DNA of 64,000 bases, taken from NCBI RefSeq assembly GCF_000018885.1, contig NC_010168.1:3038001-3102000 (forward strand). Reading direction: 5' to 3'. Source of the stretch: Renibacterium salmoninarum ATCC 33209 (lineage in GTDB: Bacteria; Actinomycetota; Actinomycetes; Actinomycetales; Micrococcaceae). Shown in pieces: positions 16,744-25,570 of this stretch. Position 1 is the stretch's first letter, and every line of letters begins with the position of its first letter. The notes below the pieces were generated by a model. It made no database searches. It worked only from the letters and a program-made list of their open reading frames with translations, and was not told the origin of the DNA. The position numbers and the translations under genes are program-made.

Positions 16744-17514
16744 CTAGACCAAGCGCCCAGCAACAAGGAATTCGGCCAACTCAGCCGCAGCATTCCCGTC
16801 ATCAACAATTTTCTTACCGGCGGCGCGCGGCGGGCGTTCGCCAACGCTGACAATCACGGAGCGTCCCTCAGCGGGCGCGCTGATTCCCAGCTCACCAAGC
16901 GAGAGGACAGTGACCGGCTTCTTCTTAGCCGTCATGATCCCCTTAAAATTTGGAAAGCGCGCTTCTGCAGAGCGTTCGGTCACGGTAACGACGGCAGGCA
17001 ACGGTGCGTGCACGTTGAAAGTGCCGTCATCGCCTTGCCGCTCACCGGAAACTGAGCCTTCTTGGATGTCTGCTGAAAGCAGTGAACCCAGCAAGGGCAA
17101 GCCCAGATGTTCAGCAATCATGGCCGGAACTACACCAGCGCGTCCGTCGGTCGATTCATTGCCAGCAATGACGACGTCGAATCCGGTCAGTTTCACCGCC
17201 GCCGCAAGTGCTGCTGCGGTGCGAGTTACGTCAGCTCCCGCGAGGCCGTCATCGAGCACATGAACCGCTGAATCTGCACCCATGGAGAGTGCTTTACGCA
17301 TCGCTTGTGTCGCATCGGTTGGCCCCATGGACAGCACCACGACTTCAGTCTTCTTGTCTGAATCTTTGTATTGCAGTGCAACTTCCAGCGCTCGTTCGTT
17401 GATTTCGTCGGCGATGGGGTCGCTGGCCTGGCGGTCTAGCCAGCCTGTGGTCGGATCCAGCTTTCGTTCTTCGCCGGTATCTGGGACTTGCTTCACAAGC
17501 ACGATGATCTTCAT
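16744..17514 (-). CDS. etfB: Electron transfer flavoprotein beta subunit
   Basis: 256 residues beginning MKIIVLVKQVPDTGEERKLD, with EINERALEVALQYKD, VVVLSMGP and GNESTDGRAGVVPAMIAEHL, all characteristic of EtfB (AMP-binding subunit). ATG 17514 has AAGGAA upstream and fits the family; the longer in-frame start at 17577 does not. It is the first gene of etfB-etfA-cytb. The operator TTGATGCTTTGCCAA at 17606-17620 is about 90 bp upstream, immediately after the fadB stop, so the ETF operon is likely co-regulated with fadA/fadB. Confidence 0.95.
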   Translation of the reverse strand: MKIIVLVKQVPDTGEERKLDPTTGWLDRQASDPIADEINERALEVALQYKDSDKKTEVVVLSMGPTDATQAMRKALSMGADSAVHVLDDGLAGADVTRTAAALAAAVKLTGFDVVIAGNESTDGRAGVVPAMIAEHLGLPLLGSLLSADIQEGSVSGERQGDDGTFNVHAPLPAVVTVTERSAEARFPNFKGIMTAKKKPVTVLSLGELGISAPAEGRSVIVSVGERPPRAAGKKIVDDGNAAAELAEFLVAGRLV

Positions 17515-17605
17515 TGATTCGTTCCTTTTGGGTCGAAATTTTTCAGCTGTTCCCTCAGGGGCGGCCTGGATCCGCACCGTGATTGTTTCACGAGATTGGA
17601 CCGCG

Positions 17606-17620
17606 TTGATGCTTTGCCAA
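17606..17620. promoter_or_regulatory. Putative TetR operator upstream of etfB
   Basis: TTGATGCTTTGCCAA, one of four copies of an imperfect palindrome (consensus TTGAYGYTNTGCCAA) found in front of etfB, fadA, the tetR gene and the metallo-hydrolase gene. Confidence 0.6.
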
Positions 17621-19804
17621 TTATCCTACGAACAATTCGCCGGCCTCAGCTTTTGCTACTAAGGACTCCGGCGGCGCGAATTGTGGACCGTAACGCTCCG
17701 CAAGCTCGCGAGCTCTTGCGACAAATCCTGCCAGCCCACCCTGATATCCATTGATGTATTGAATAACGCCGCCGGTCCACGCTGGGGTTCCAATGCCAAG
17801 GATTGAACCAATATTGGCATCGGCAACCGAATGTAGAACACCTTCATCGAAACACTTAACGGTTTCGAGCGATTCAGCAAACAGCATGCGTTCCTTCATA
17901 TCTTCGAAAGGGATCTGTTGGCTTCCACCGAAAACTTCTGTCAAACCAGACCAGAGACCCGTGCGGTTACCGTCGAGGTAATCATAAAATCCAGCGCCCT
18001 TCAGCCGACCGCCTCGAGACAATTCCAACATTTTGTCGAGAACTGCATAGGCGGGGTGCTCGAAGTACGCCGGCCCGCTCGGATCAGCGTGCGAGGCGTC
18101 CCTGCTGGCAAGGCGAATCTTATTCATCAGCTCCAGGTTCAGCTCGTCGGCCAACTGTAACGGCGGTGCCGGGTAGCCAGCTTGCGATCCCGCTTGTTCG
18201 ATCGAAACCGCGCTGATGCCTTCACCCAGCATGCCCAGGGCCTCGTTCATAAACGTCGCAATGACCCGACTGGTGAAGAAGCCACACCGGTCACTAACGA
18301 CGATGGGCGTTTTGCGGATTTGCATCGCGAGGTCAAAGGCGCGGGCCAGGGTGGTCGGGGAAGTATTGGCCCCGGTGATAATTTCCACCAACGGCATCTT
18401 GTCCACGGGGGAGAAGAAGTGCAGGCCGATGAAGTTCTCTTGGTTCTGAACGCCTTCAGCTAGCGAGGCGATCGGCAGCGTGGAGGTATTTGAAGCTAGC
18501 AAAGCATCAGCAGCTACGATGCTCTCGATTTCTTGGAACGCTTGTTGTTTGACTTCGACACTTTCGAAGACCGCTTCGATGACCAGATCGCAGCCAGCTA
18601 AATCTGCAGCTTCCGTGGTGGGAACAATTTTCGCCAACAGGGCTTGAGCCTTTTGAGTTGTTGACTTTCCCCGAGCGATCTCCTTTTCCAGCAGCTTCGC
18701 TGAGTAGGCCTTACCCCGTTCTGCTGCCTCAAGAGATACATCTTTGAGTACCACGTCGATTCCCGCTTTGGCGCAGACATAGGCGATGCCCGCGCCCATC
18801 ATGCCAGCACCCAGAACCGCTACCTTTTGTGCGACAGCTTTTTCGATGCCCTTGGGTCGGCTAGCGCCAGAACTGATTTGAGCTAGATCAAAGAAAAAGG
18901 CTTTGGTCATTTTTTTCGACACTTGACCGGTGACTAACTCAACGAAGTAACGCGACTCGATGTGTAATGCGGTTTCGAAATCTACCTGTGCTCCCTCAAC
19001 CGCAACCGCCAAAATGGCGCGGGGTGCCGGATAGTTAGCGCCCTTGAGTTGTTTGCGGAGATTTGCCGGAAATGCTGGCAAATTCGCAGCTAGCGCTGGC
19101 GTAGCAGGGGTGCCGCCCGGAATTCGGTACTTTGGCACATCCCATGGTTGCGTCGCGGACGGGTTCGCCTTGAGCCAAGCCTTTGCCGCTGGGAGTAGCT
19201 GCTCAACGGATCCAACTACTTCATGAATCAAGCCAATTTCCAAGGCTTTCGCCGGGGCGTATTTTTGCCCCTGTAACAAGACCTTCATTGCCGCATCCGC
19301 AATACCCAGCATTCGTACCGTGCGGACTATTCCACCACCACCGGGAAGCAGCCCAAGCGTCACCTCTGGTAGCCCGAGTTGCACACCCTTGACGTCCGCC
19401 GCGATCCGATAATGGGTAGCTAGGGCAATCTCCAAACCGCCGCCAAGGGCAGTGCCATTGAGGGCAGCAACCACTGGCTTGCCGAAAGTTTCCAGGATGC
19501 GCAACTGCGATTTTATCTCGGTAGCTAAGTCCAGGATTTCCTGGGCTTGCTCCGGCTGCGCGGCAGAAAGCTGGCTGAGGTCTCCGCCGGCAAAGAAGGT
19601 CTTCTTGGCAGAAGTTAGCACTACGCCGGAAATTGAATCCTTCTCTACGACTAACCTGTCCACCGTTGCGCGCATTGATTTGGTGTAGGAGTCGTTCATG
19701 ATGTTGGCGGATTGGGCCGGATCGTCGATCGTGAGAATCACGACGCCGTCGTCGTCTTGTTGCCAGCGAATGATGTTCGGTTCGATGCTGTTCTGCTCGG
19801 TCAT
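17621..19804 (-). CDS. fadB: Trifunctional-type enoyl-CoA hydratase/3-hydroxyacyl-CoA dehydrogenase
   Basis: 727 residues, full length. Residues 1-200 are a crotonase domain with oxyanion hole motif (ALNGTALGGGLEIALATHYRI) and the catalytic-Glu region PEVTLGLLPGGGG. Residues 315-500 are an NAD-binding 3-hydroxyacyl-CoA dehydrogenase (VAVLGAGMMGAGIAYVCAKAG; catalytic His in GLHFFSPVDKMPLVEII). The C-terminal HAD helical domain follows. It catalyses two steps of fatty-acid beta-oxidation, in complex with thiolase FadA encoded 19 bp upstream in the same operon. Intact. Confidence 0.95.
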   Translation of the reverse strand: MTEQNSIEPNIIRWQQDDDGVVILTIDDPAQSANIMNDSYTKSMRATVDRLVVEKDSISGVVLTSAKKTFFAGGDLSQLSAAQPEQAQEILDLATEIKSQLRILETFGKPVVAALNGTALGGGLEIALATHYRIAADVKGVQLGLPEVTLGLLPGGGGIVRTVRMLGIADAAMKVLLQGQKYAPAKALEIGLIHEVVGSVEQLLPAAKAWLKANPSATQPWDVPKYRIPGGTPATPALAANLPAFPANLRKQLKGANYPAPRAILAVAVEGAQVDFETALHIESRYFVELVTGQVSKKMTKAFFFDLAQISSGASRPKGIEKAVAQKVAVLGAGMMGAGIAYVCAKAGIDVVLKDVSLEAAERGKAYSAKLLEKEIARGKSTTQKAQALLAKIVPTTEAADLAGCDLVIEAVFESVEVKQQAFQEIESIVAADALLASNTSTLPIASLAEGVQNQENFIGLHFFSPVDKMPLVEIITGANTSPTTLARAFDLAMQIRKTPIVVSDRCGFFTSRVIATFMNEALGMLGEGISAVSIEQAGSQAGYPAPPLQLADELNLELMNKIRLASRDASHADPSGPAYFEHPAYAVLDKMLELSRGGRLKGAGFYDYLDGNRTGLWSGLTEVFGGSQQIPFEDMKERMLFAESLETVKCFDEGVLHSVADANIGSILGIGTPAWTGGVIQYINGYQGGLAGFVARARELAERYGPQFAPPESLVAKAEAGELFVG

Positions 19805-19823
19805 TATCAGAGATTCCTTTGGC

Positions 19824-21035
19824 CTAGACGCGTTCGATCAAAGTGGCAACACCCATACCGCTGCCAATGCACAAGGTGATGACAGCGCGGCGGAGATTTC
19901 TACGTTCCAACTCGTCAACCATCGTGCCCAGAATCATTGCGCCGGTTGCTCCGAGTGGGTGCCCCATGGCAATTGCTCCACCATTGACGTTGAGCTTCTC
20001 AGAAGGAATGTTCATATCGCGTTGATACTTCAGCACCACAGAAGCGAAAGCTTCGTTGATTTCGAATAGATCAATGTCATCCACGCTAAGCCCAGCTGTC
20101 CTTAGCAATTTTTGGGTGGCCGGAGTTGGCCCGGTCAGCATAATTGTCGGGTCAGCGCCACTTGTTGCGGTAGCGACAATTCGTGCTCGCGGCGTCAAGC
20201 CTAAATCTGCGCCGACTTGCTCGGAACCGACCAAAACAAGTGCAGCACCGTCCACGATTCCAGAGGAATTCGCGGCGGTGTGTACATGGTCGATCTTTTC
20301 TACCTGGTGATATTTCTGCAGCGCGACCGCATCGAAGCCACCCATCTCGCCCATGGTGGCAAACGCTGGATTCAGCGAACCGAGGGATTGCACTGTAGAG
20401 CTGGGGGGGCGATGCTCGTCATGATCCAGAATCATTAATCCATTCTGATCTAGAACCGGAATGACGGAGTTGCTGAAGTAGCCTTGCTGCCAGGCATTTT
20501 CGGCACGTTGCTGTGACTGCACGGCGTAGCCATCCACATCGTCGCGGCTAAAGCCCTCAATGGTGGCAATCAAATCCGCACCAATTCCTTGCGGTACAAA
20601 GTAGCTGTCGAAGTTTGTTGCCGGGTCCATCGCCCAGGCGCCGCCGTCTGAGCCGATGGGAACTCTGGACATCGATTCGACGCCGCCGGCGATGATCAAG
20701 TGGTCCCAACCGGAGCGAACTTTCTGGGCCGCAGTATTTATTGCCTCCAACCCCGATGCGCAAAAGCGGTTGAGCTGAACGCCACCGACTGTATTGGGCA
20801 AACCGGCGGCAAGCACAGCGGTGCGGGCGATGACCACACCCTGATCTCCGACCGGAGACACGACGCCAAGAACAACGTCATCAATCCGATCTACGTCCAG
20901 GTTGGGATTGCGTTGGCGAAGGGCGTCAATTTGGCCCACCAGAAGTAAAATCGGCTTAGCCCCGTGCAGGGCACCATTCTTTCCGCGCCCGCGCGGGGTT
21001 CGAATTGCGTCGTAAATAAAAGCCTCTGTGCTCAC
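19824..21035 (-). CDS. fadA: Acetyl-CoA acyltransferase (thiolase)
   Basis: 403 residues. The nucleophile Cys is in [11 protein letters not shown], the HEAF-like NEAF motif (INEAFASVV) and the His of [15 protein letters not shown] are present, and the second Cys is in LCIGSGMG. The last motif is normally CxGGGxG; a Ser replaces one Gly here, which may be tolerated. It does thiolytic cleavage in beta-oxidation with FadB. GTG 21035 is chosen because AAAGGA sits nine bases upstream; ATGs at 21044 and 21053 overlap or precede that site. A palindromic operator (21121-21141) lies about 85 bp upstream. Confidence 0.9.
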   Translation of the reverse strand: MSTEAFIYDAIRTPRGRGKNGALHGAKPILLLVGQIDALRQRNPNLDVDRIDDVVLGVVSPVGDQGVVIARTAVLAAGLPNTVGGVQLNRFCASGLEAINTAAQKVRSGWDHLIIAGGVESMSRVPIGSDGGAWAMDPATNFDSYFVPQGIGADLIATIEGFSRDDVDGYAVQSQQRAENAWQQGYFSNSVIPVLDQNGLMILDHDEHRPPSSTVQSLGSLNPAFATMGEMGGFDAVALQKYHQVEKIDHVHTAANSSGIVDGAALVLVGSEQVGADLGLTPRARIVATATSGADPTIMLTGPTPATQKLLRTAGLSVDDIDLFEINEAFASVVLKYQRDMNIPSEKLNVNGGAIAMGHPLGATGAMILGTMVDELERRNLRRAVITLCIGSGMGVATLIERV

Positions 21036-21120
21036 GCTTACCATTCCTTTCATCGGTCCGTCAGCTGGCCCGCAAAGCCAGTTCCGACGACGTTCTTGTC
21101 GCTAGGGCAATCGTGCAAGA

Positions 21121-21141
21121 CTATTGGCGCAGCGTCAATAG
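21121..21141. promoter_or_regulatory. Putative TetR operator upstream of fadA
   Basis: CTATTGGCGCAGCGTCAATAG is a near-perfect palindrome; its complement reads TTGACGCTGCGCCAA at the core, matching the sites at 17606, 21875 and 21903. Confidence 0.7.
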
Positions 21142-21155
21142 ACTCGCATTGGTTC

Positions 21156-21836
21156 TTATTTAGTCGATAGAGTTTCGAGAGTTTTGAGATGTTCGCCGCC
21201 AGATTGCACGGTTTGCGGAATAGCTTCACTGATAATTGCGAAGAGCGCGCCCGCTAGCAGCGAATGAGTTTGTTTTCGGCTGAGTGTCTTGCGGACTAAC
21301 CACTCACGGCCACCACTTCGAGCGAGTTGACCAAAGACCCGAAGCATGGCTCGGATTTGCGTACGATTGCCACCAGCGCTGCTAAGTCCCATGGAGGCCA
21401 TGAGTCGATCAACTGAGACGTTTTCGGCGGTTATTAAAATCTGTTCCAGCTCAGGGTCCTTACCTAATCCATTGGAGCTCATGGCTGAGAGCCAGGCGAG
21501 GCCCGCATTTTCCAGGTAGTCCAAGAACCAAGCAACTCCGGCGTCAACCCGCTCCGCCATTGTTCCTTCGGTGGAACTGCGGAAATCCATCGCCGGCATC
21601 GTGGCAGTATTGCGAATTACCTCAAGATAGATTTCTCGTTTGGAGCCAAAATAATGGTTTACCAAGCCACGAGCGACGCCGGCCTGGCTGGCAATGTGAC
21701 TCAGCGAGACTTCGGCGTAGGGTAGCTCTGAAAATAGCTGTTTGGCGCAGGCGAAAATTTGCTCGCGCCGTTCATCGGGGCTTAGCCGTTGCCAGCGTGG
21801 TTCGGACTGCTCTTGCGGGGCAGGCAGATTACTCAT
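21156..21836 (-). CDS. TetR-family regulator of the fatty-acid block
   Basis: 226 residues. N-terminal HTH (DERREQIFACAKQLFSELPY, VSLSHIASQAGVARGLVNHYFGSKREIYLEV) is typical TetR; the C-terminal ligand domain is helical. It is encoded between fadA and the divergent metallo-hydrolase gene. Two copies of TTGACGYTNTGCCAA lie in its own promoter, and further copies precede fadA and etfB, so it most likely represses beta-oxidation and ETF genes and itself, with an acyl-CoA as probable inducer (inference from the family and context). Confidence 0.9.
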   Translation of the reverse strand: MSNLPAPQEQSEPRWQRLSPDERREQIFACAKQLFSELPYAEVSLSHIASQAGVARGLVNHYFGSKREIYLEVIRNTATMPAMDFRSSTEGTMAERVDAGVAWFLDYLENAGLAWLSAMSSNGLGKDPELEQILITAENVSVDRLMASMGLSSAGGNRTQIRAMLRVFGQLARSGGREWLVRKTLSRKQTHSLLAGALFAIISEAIPQTVQSGGEHLKTLETLSTK

Positions 21837-21874
21837 GCAAACGACTCCTTAACCAACGATGAGGGTATTGCTTA

Positions 21875-21917
21875 TTGACGCTCTGCCAATTATTGCGGAT
21901 TATTGACGTTGTGCCAA
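21875..21917. promoter_or_regulatory. Tandem TetR operators in the tetR/metallo-hydrolase divergent promoter
   Basis: TTGACGCTCTGCCAA (21875-21889) and TTGACGTTGTGCCAA (21903-21917) are spaced 28 bp start to start, each preceded by TTA. The site pair lies 39-81 bp upstream of tetR and 46-89 bp upstream of the hydrolase start. Confidence 0.7.
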
Positions 21918-21963
21918 CTGTTTTCCGGTACTAATTGTCCGACTCGATGAAAGTGAAAACTCG

Positions 21964-23006
21964 GTGATCACTGTTACTGGCACAGCCCAGCATGAAGCGT
22001 GGCAGCAAAAGAGCATGCCTGACGTCGAAGAAGTGCGGCCAGGTGTCTGGTCGATTCCGGTGCTCTTTCCTCGAAACCCGCTTCGCTACACCTTGAGCTA
22101 TCTTTTGCTTGGCACTGCTGGTGCGGTCTTGGTTGATCCGGGTTGGGATAGCGACGAAGGCTGGCAGAAACTGCTCGCGGGCCTTGAGCATGTTGGATTC
22201 CCGGTTGAGGATCTCACCGGGATTGTGGTTAGCCACTTCCATCCCGATAATTTGGGCATGGCGGCCCGGCTAAAAGCGGCCTCCGGTGCTTGGATCGGCT
22301 TGGGAAGCAAGGAGGGCATTCAGCGGGGCAACGTTGATCGACCGGAAGATTTTGCCGCCGCAGATCTGGCTAAGTTTGCACGTTGGGGTGTGCCCGAACC
22401 GAAATTGGCCGAGGTTACCTTTTCAGCCGCTGCTTGGGCTGCGACTAGCGCTAGTCACGAGCCGGACTTACGTTTCGACGACGGTGATTATTTACCTCTT
22501 GACGGCACCCGAATTCAGGTGCTGTTCACGCCAGGACACGCCCCAGGGCACATTTGCCTTTGGGACGAAAAAAATCGTTGCTTTTGACGGGAGATCACGT
22601 TTTGCCACGAATCACGCCGCACATTTCCTTGGAGCCGTTTGGTGCGCCAAATCCTTTACAGGAGTACTACGAGTCGCTAGCGCGGGTTGATTTGCCTGCG
22701 GAACCTGACGAGATAGAGGTTTTGCCAGGACACGAGTATCGATTTAGCGGTTTACATGAGCGAATCGCGGAGATTGTGGCGCACACAGATCAACGCTCCG
22801 CTGAAGTTCGGCGGGTACTCAGTAACAATAATCCGGTAAATGTTTGGGAAGTTGCCCGTTCGCTGACTTGGTCTCGGGGCTGGGAGTCTTTGGCTGGATT
22901 TACCTTGCGGCTTGCGCTGGCTGAGACCGCCAGCCATTTGGTCTATTTGCGCTCCCAAGGAGTTGCGGTCAATATCGAGGCGCTGGAGGCGGACAGCCGA
23001 GGTTGA
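21964..23006 (+). pseudogene. Metallo-beta-lactamase-fold hydrolase, frameshifted
   Basis: Starts at GTG 21964 (or ATG 22015). The first part has the MBL features VRPGVWSIPVLFPRNPLRYTLSY, VLVDPGWDS, the altered metal motif SHFHPDNLG (family HxHxDH; here HFHPDN) and TPGHAPGHICLW. After GAAAAAAATCG at about 22570 the frame is lost by one base; the other frame continues LLLTGDHVLPRITPHISLE ... VLPGHEYRF, the third metal-ligand region, to 23006. It belongs to the MBL hydrolases found with fatty-acid catabolism genes and shares the TetR operators. Non-functional if the base loss is real. Confidence 0.85.
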
Positions 23007-23033
23007 TTAGCTGTCGCACTATGATCGTGAACT

Positions 23034-23558
23034 ATGAAGGTAACGATCCTTGACGACTATTTCGATACGCTTCGAAACCTGCCCTGTTTCAGTAAACTTT
23101 CGGCGCACGAAGTCACGGTGTGGTAAGACCACGTCCAAGATGTCGATCAGCTTTCTGAACGGCTAAAAGAGACAGAAGCTTTGGTCTTGATTCGGTAGCG
23201 GACCAAGATTGACGCCGCACTTTTGGACAAACTGCCAGCATTGAAACTGATAAGTCAGCGCAGCGTTTACCCACACGTCGACGTCGATGCATGTACCCGC
23301 AATGGCGTCCTACTTTCCTCGAATATGCACTCGGATACGCCGCAGCGGAACTTAGCTGGGCGCTCATCTTGGCGAGCGCGCGACAGATCCCACAACAAGT
23401 TGCATCGCTCAAAGCCGGTGCTTGGCAAATGGGTGTTGGACGTGCCTTGCGTGGGCGGACGCTCGGGATTTTTGGTTACGGCAGGATCGGCAAAGTAGTT
23501 GCCGGTTACGGTCGAGCCTTCGGGATGAAAGTGCTTATCTGGGGTCGAGAAAACTCCT
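23034..23558 (+). pseudogene. D-isomer-specific 2-hydroxyacid dehydrogenase, multiply broken and IS-truncated
   Basis: ATG 23034 opens [19 protein letters not shown]. Stops TAA (23124-23126) and TAG (23196-23198) interrupt the same frame, which otherwise reads family-like ([32 protein letters not shown]). A frameshift near 23335 moves it to another frame with [18 protein letters not shown] and the NAD-binding loop [21 protein letters not shown]. The IS994-like copy 2 cuts it off at 23559 after VLIWGREN, removing the catalytic Arg/Glu/His half. It resembles phosphoglycerate dehydrogenase-type enzymes; the substrate is unknown. Confidence 0.9.
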
Positions 23559-23588
23559 TGAATCGCCCCGGTGTGTCCGGAGGGTTTC

Positions 23589-24404
23589 TCAGACGATGAG
23601 CCTGTCGGCGGCTGCCGTGCTCTGGTAGTGATTGTAGTAGTGGTTTTCTAGCTCTACTGGTGGGATGTCTCCGCAGTACTGGTAGAGCCTTCGGTGGTTG
23701 TACCAATCGACCCATTCAGCGGTGCCGATTTCGACTTCTTCTAGAGTCCGCCAGGGCTTGCCGGGTTTGATCAGCTCGGTCTTATAAAGCCCGTTGATGG
23801 TTTCCGCCAAGACGTTGTCGTAACTATCACCCACAGAACCGATCGAGGGGCGGATACCGGCCTGGGCCAGGCGTTCGGTGAAGGCCAAGGAGGCGTATTG
23901 AGCCCCGGCATCGTGATGATGAATCACCCCGGAAATCTCAGCCCCGGCCCGTTCACGACTCCAGATTGCCTGATTAACTGCGTTGAGCACTAGCACGGTG
24001 TTCATAGAAGCACTCGCTGACCAGCCCAGGATCCTCCGAGAGTAAGCATCGATCACGAAGGCAACATAGACCCACCCGGACCAGGTCGAAACATAGGTGA
24101 AATCAGCTACCCATAGCCGATCCGGTGCCGTTGGTGTGAAATCACGGCGGACCAAGTCCTTCGCTCGGGCCGCCTTCGAGTCTTTGATCGTGGTGCGTTT
24201 GACCTTGCCACGGACCGCACCCTGTATGCCAAGTAACCCCATGAGCCGTTCTACCGTGCACCTGGCCACCGGCACACCTTCACGGTTCATCGCCAACCAG
24301 ACTTTCCTGGTGCCGTAAACCCCGTAATTAGCGGCATACACCTTCTGGATCACGGGCTTGAGCACCTCATCACGTTGTTCTCGGTGAGATCGTGTTTTAT
24401 CCAC
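23589..24404 (-). CDS. IS994-like transposase OrfB (copy 2)
   Basis: 271 residues from GTG ([10 protein letters not shown]), containing the DDE core: [33 protein letters not shown] (Val where other copies have Ala). Compared with copies 1 and 3 there is one additional C in the GTCCCACG stretch upstream. This places the catalytic part in the same frame as the early OrfB segment (ending QVLTGTG), but a TGA still separates them. Confidence 0.85.
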   Translation of the reverse strand: MDKTRSHREQRDEVLKPVIQKVYAANYGVYGTRKVWLAMNREGVPVARCTVERLMGLLGIQGAVRGKVKRTTIKDSKAARAKDLVRRDFTPTAPDRLWVADFTYVSTWSGWVYVAFVIDAYSRRILGWSASASMNTVLVLNAVNQAIWSRERAGAEISGVIHHHDAGAQYASLAFTERLAQAGIRPSIGSVGDSYDNVLAETINGLYKTELIKPGKPWRTLEEVEIGTAEWVDWYNHRRLYQYCGDIPPVELENHYYNHYQSTAAADRLIV

Positions 24405-24489
24405 CCATTCGTAGTACGTGGGACGGGGTGGTCTTCACCCCGTCCCAGTAAGCACCTGGCAGATCGACTCGACACCCCACCGCAATCCA

Positions 24490-24855
24490 TTATTCTCGCG
24501 GTGACCGGCATGGTCCTTGATGTATTTCACGATCAGTGTTGTGGCGGTCGAGTTCGACCGCGACAAAAGCTGAAGCACTCCGAAGGATCGCGTTCGCCCG
24601 TTTCAGCTCAGCGTTCTCACGCCGTAACCGTTTCAGCTCGGCCGATTCCGTGCTCGTTGTTCCAGTTCTAGTACCAACATCGATCTCGGCTTGCCGGACC
24701 CATTTACGCACCGTTTCCGGCACACCCACACCCAAAAGCTGGGCAACTTTTTGCATCGCCGCCCACTCCGAAGACGCACCCTCCATCTCCGCCACCATGC
24801 GCACCGCACGATCCTTCAACTCCTGCGGATACCGTGTCGTAGTTTTCCCTGCCAT
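24490..24855 (-). CDS. IS994-like OrfA (copy 2)
   Basis: 121-residue HTH protein, full length: MAGKTTTRYPQELKDRAVRM ... WVRQAEIDVG ... LKRLRRENAELKRAN. It differs from copy 4 at a few positions (Ala for Thr after KDR; FVAVELD for FFAVELD). Start 50 bp inside the IS end, with AGAGGATCAGGAC upstream, as in all copies. Confidence 0.85.
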   Translation of the reverse strand: MAGKTTTRYPQELKDRAVRMVAEMEGASSEWAAMQKVAQLLGVGVPETVRKWVRQAEIDVGTRTGTTSTESAELKRLRRENAELKRANAILRSASAFVAVELDRHNTDREIHQGPCRSPRE

Positions 24856-24905
24856 GTCCTGATCCTCTCAAACAAGAAAGTCTCCGGACACACCGGGGCG
24901 ATTCA

Positions 24906-25551
24906 GCTAGCCACTTACGTGCTGCCGCGGGTGCTGCAGACGACGGCGTGGAAAGAGATGGGGCGACGACTGCGAATTCGGGTCGGCGAACCGCCACAAA
25001 CGGTGCACGGACTGCGCCAAGGTGGTGAGCTAGATATTGCTCTGGTGTACCAAATGGGCCAGAGCGGCTTGGCCTGGCCACACACTCTGCACCGGCAATG
25101 GGTCGGTGACGATTTGTTCAAAGTCGTCTTACCGCGCGGCTGGGGAATGAGCGATGGCGCTCGAATGTCCGCCACGCAGCTCACCGAAATGCCCTGGATC
25201 ATGCACCACCCTGGCACCTCAGATGCCACCGTAATCGAACGGCTTTTTGCCTCGTGCAATCTGCACCCGCAAGTAGTCGCTTATAGCGATGATTTCAACG
25301 CAAGCCTGGCTTTGACCGGCGCAGGGCTAGGCGCTTCGCTGGTTCCTGAACTAGTGCTGCGAAATAGTCGCGAAAAGTTTGTGGTGGTTGACGTACCAGA
25401 AATTCGGCTAGCCAGAAGAATCTTTGCGCTCCGAATGCAGGAAAACTCGCAAGATCAAGGTTCCGCAAATACCGATAATTCAGACGAAACCGTGGCCGGA
25501 CTATTCGTTGATCTGCTTGCTAATGCCTTTGCGGAGGCGGTTGCTGATTGA
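24906..25551 (+). pseudogene. LysR-family regulator, C-terminal half
   Basis: The frame enters from the IS and reads LATYVLPRVLQTTAWKEMG, GEPPQTVHGLRQGGELDIALVY, VLPRGWGMSDG, AGLGASLVPELVL: a LysR substrate-binding domain, with no DNA-binding domain. The matching N-terminal half lies at 47590-47894 on the minus strand and ends GIFPS. Both halves carry the 3-bp duplication GCT beside an IS994-like end. Joining them with one GCT gives GIFPSLATYVLP without a gap. The gene was split first by insertion, then by inversion. It ends just before a hairpin facing the aldehyde dehydrogenase. Confidence 0.9.
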
Positions 25552-25560
25552 CGCCTCCGC
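25531..25560. terminator. Hairpin between lysR fragment and aldehyde dehydrogenase
   Basis: GCGGAGGCG (25531-25539) pairs with CGCCTCCGC (25552-25560) around a 12-nt loop that contains the lysR stop; the genes converge here. No strong T-tract. Confidence 0.65.
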
Positions 25561-25570
25561 AGCGGGAACG

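Larger units (their letters stand above)
23559..24905 (-). mobile_element. IS994-like IS3-family element, copy 2
   Basis: 1347 bp, inverted relative to copies 1 and 3. Both ends read TGAATCGCCCCGGTGTGTCC. Flanking triplets are CCT (left) and GCT (right); they do not match each other, but the right-hand GCT matches the complement of AGC that follows copy 3 at 47590. Its right neighbour is the C-terminal half of a lysR gene whose N-terminal half adjoins copy 3. It was therefore one partner in an inversion. Confidence 0.95.
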
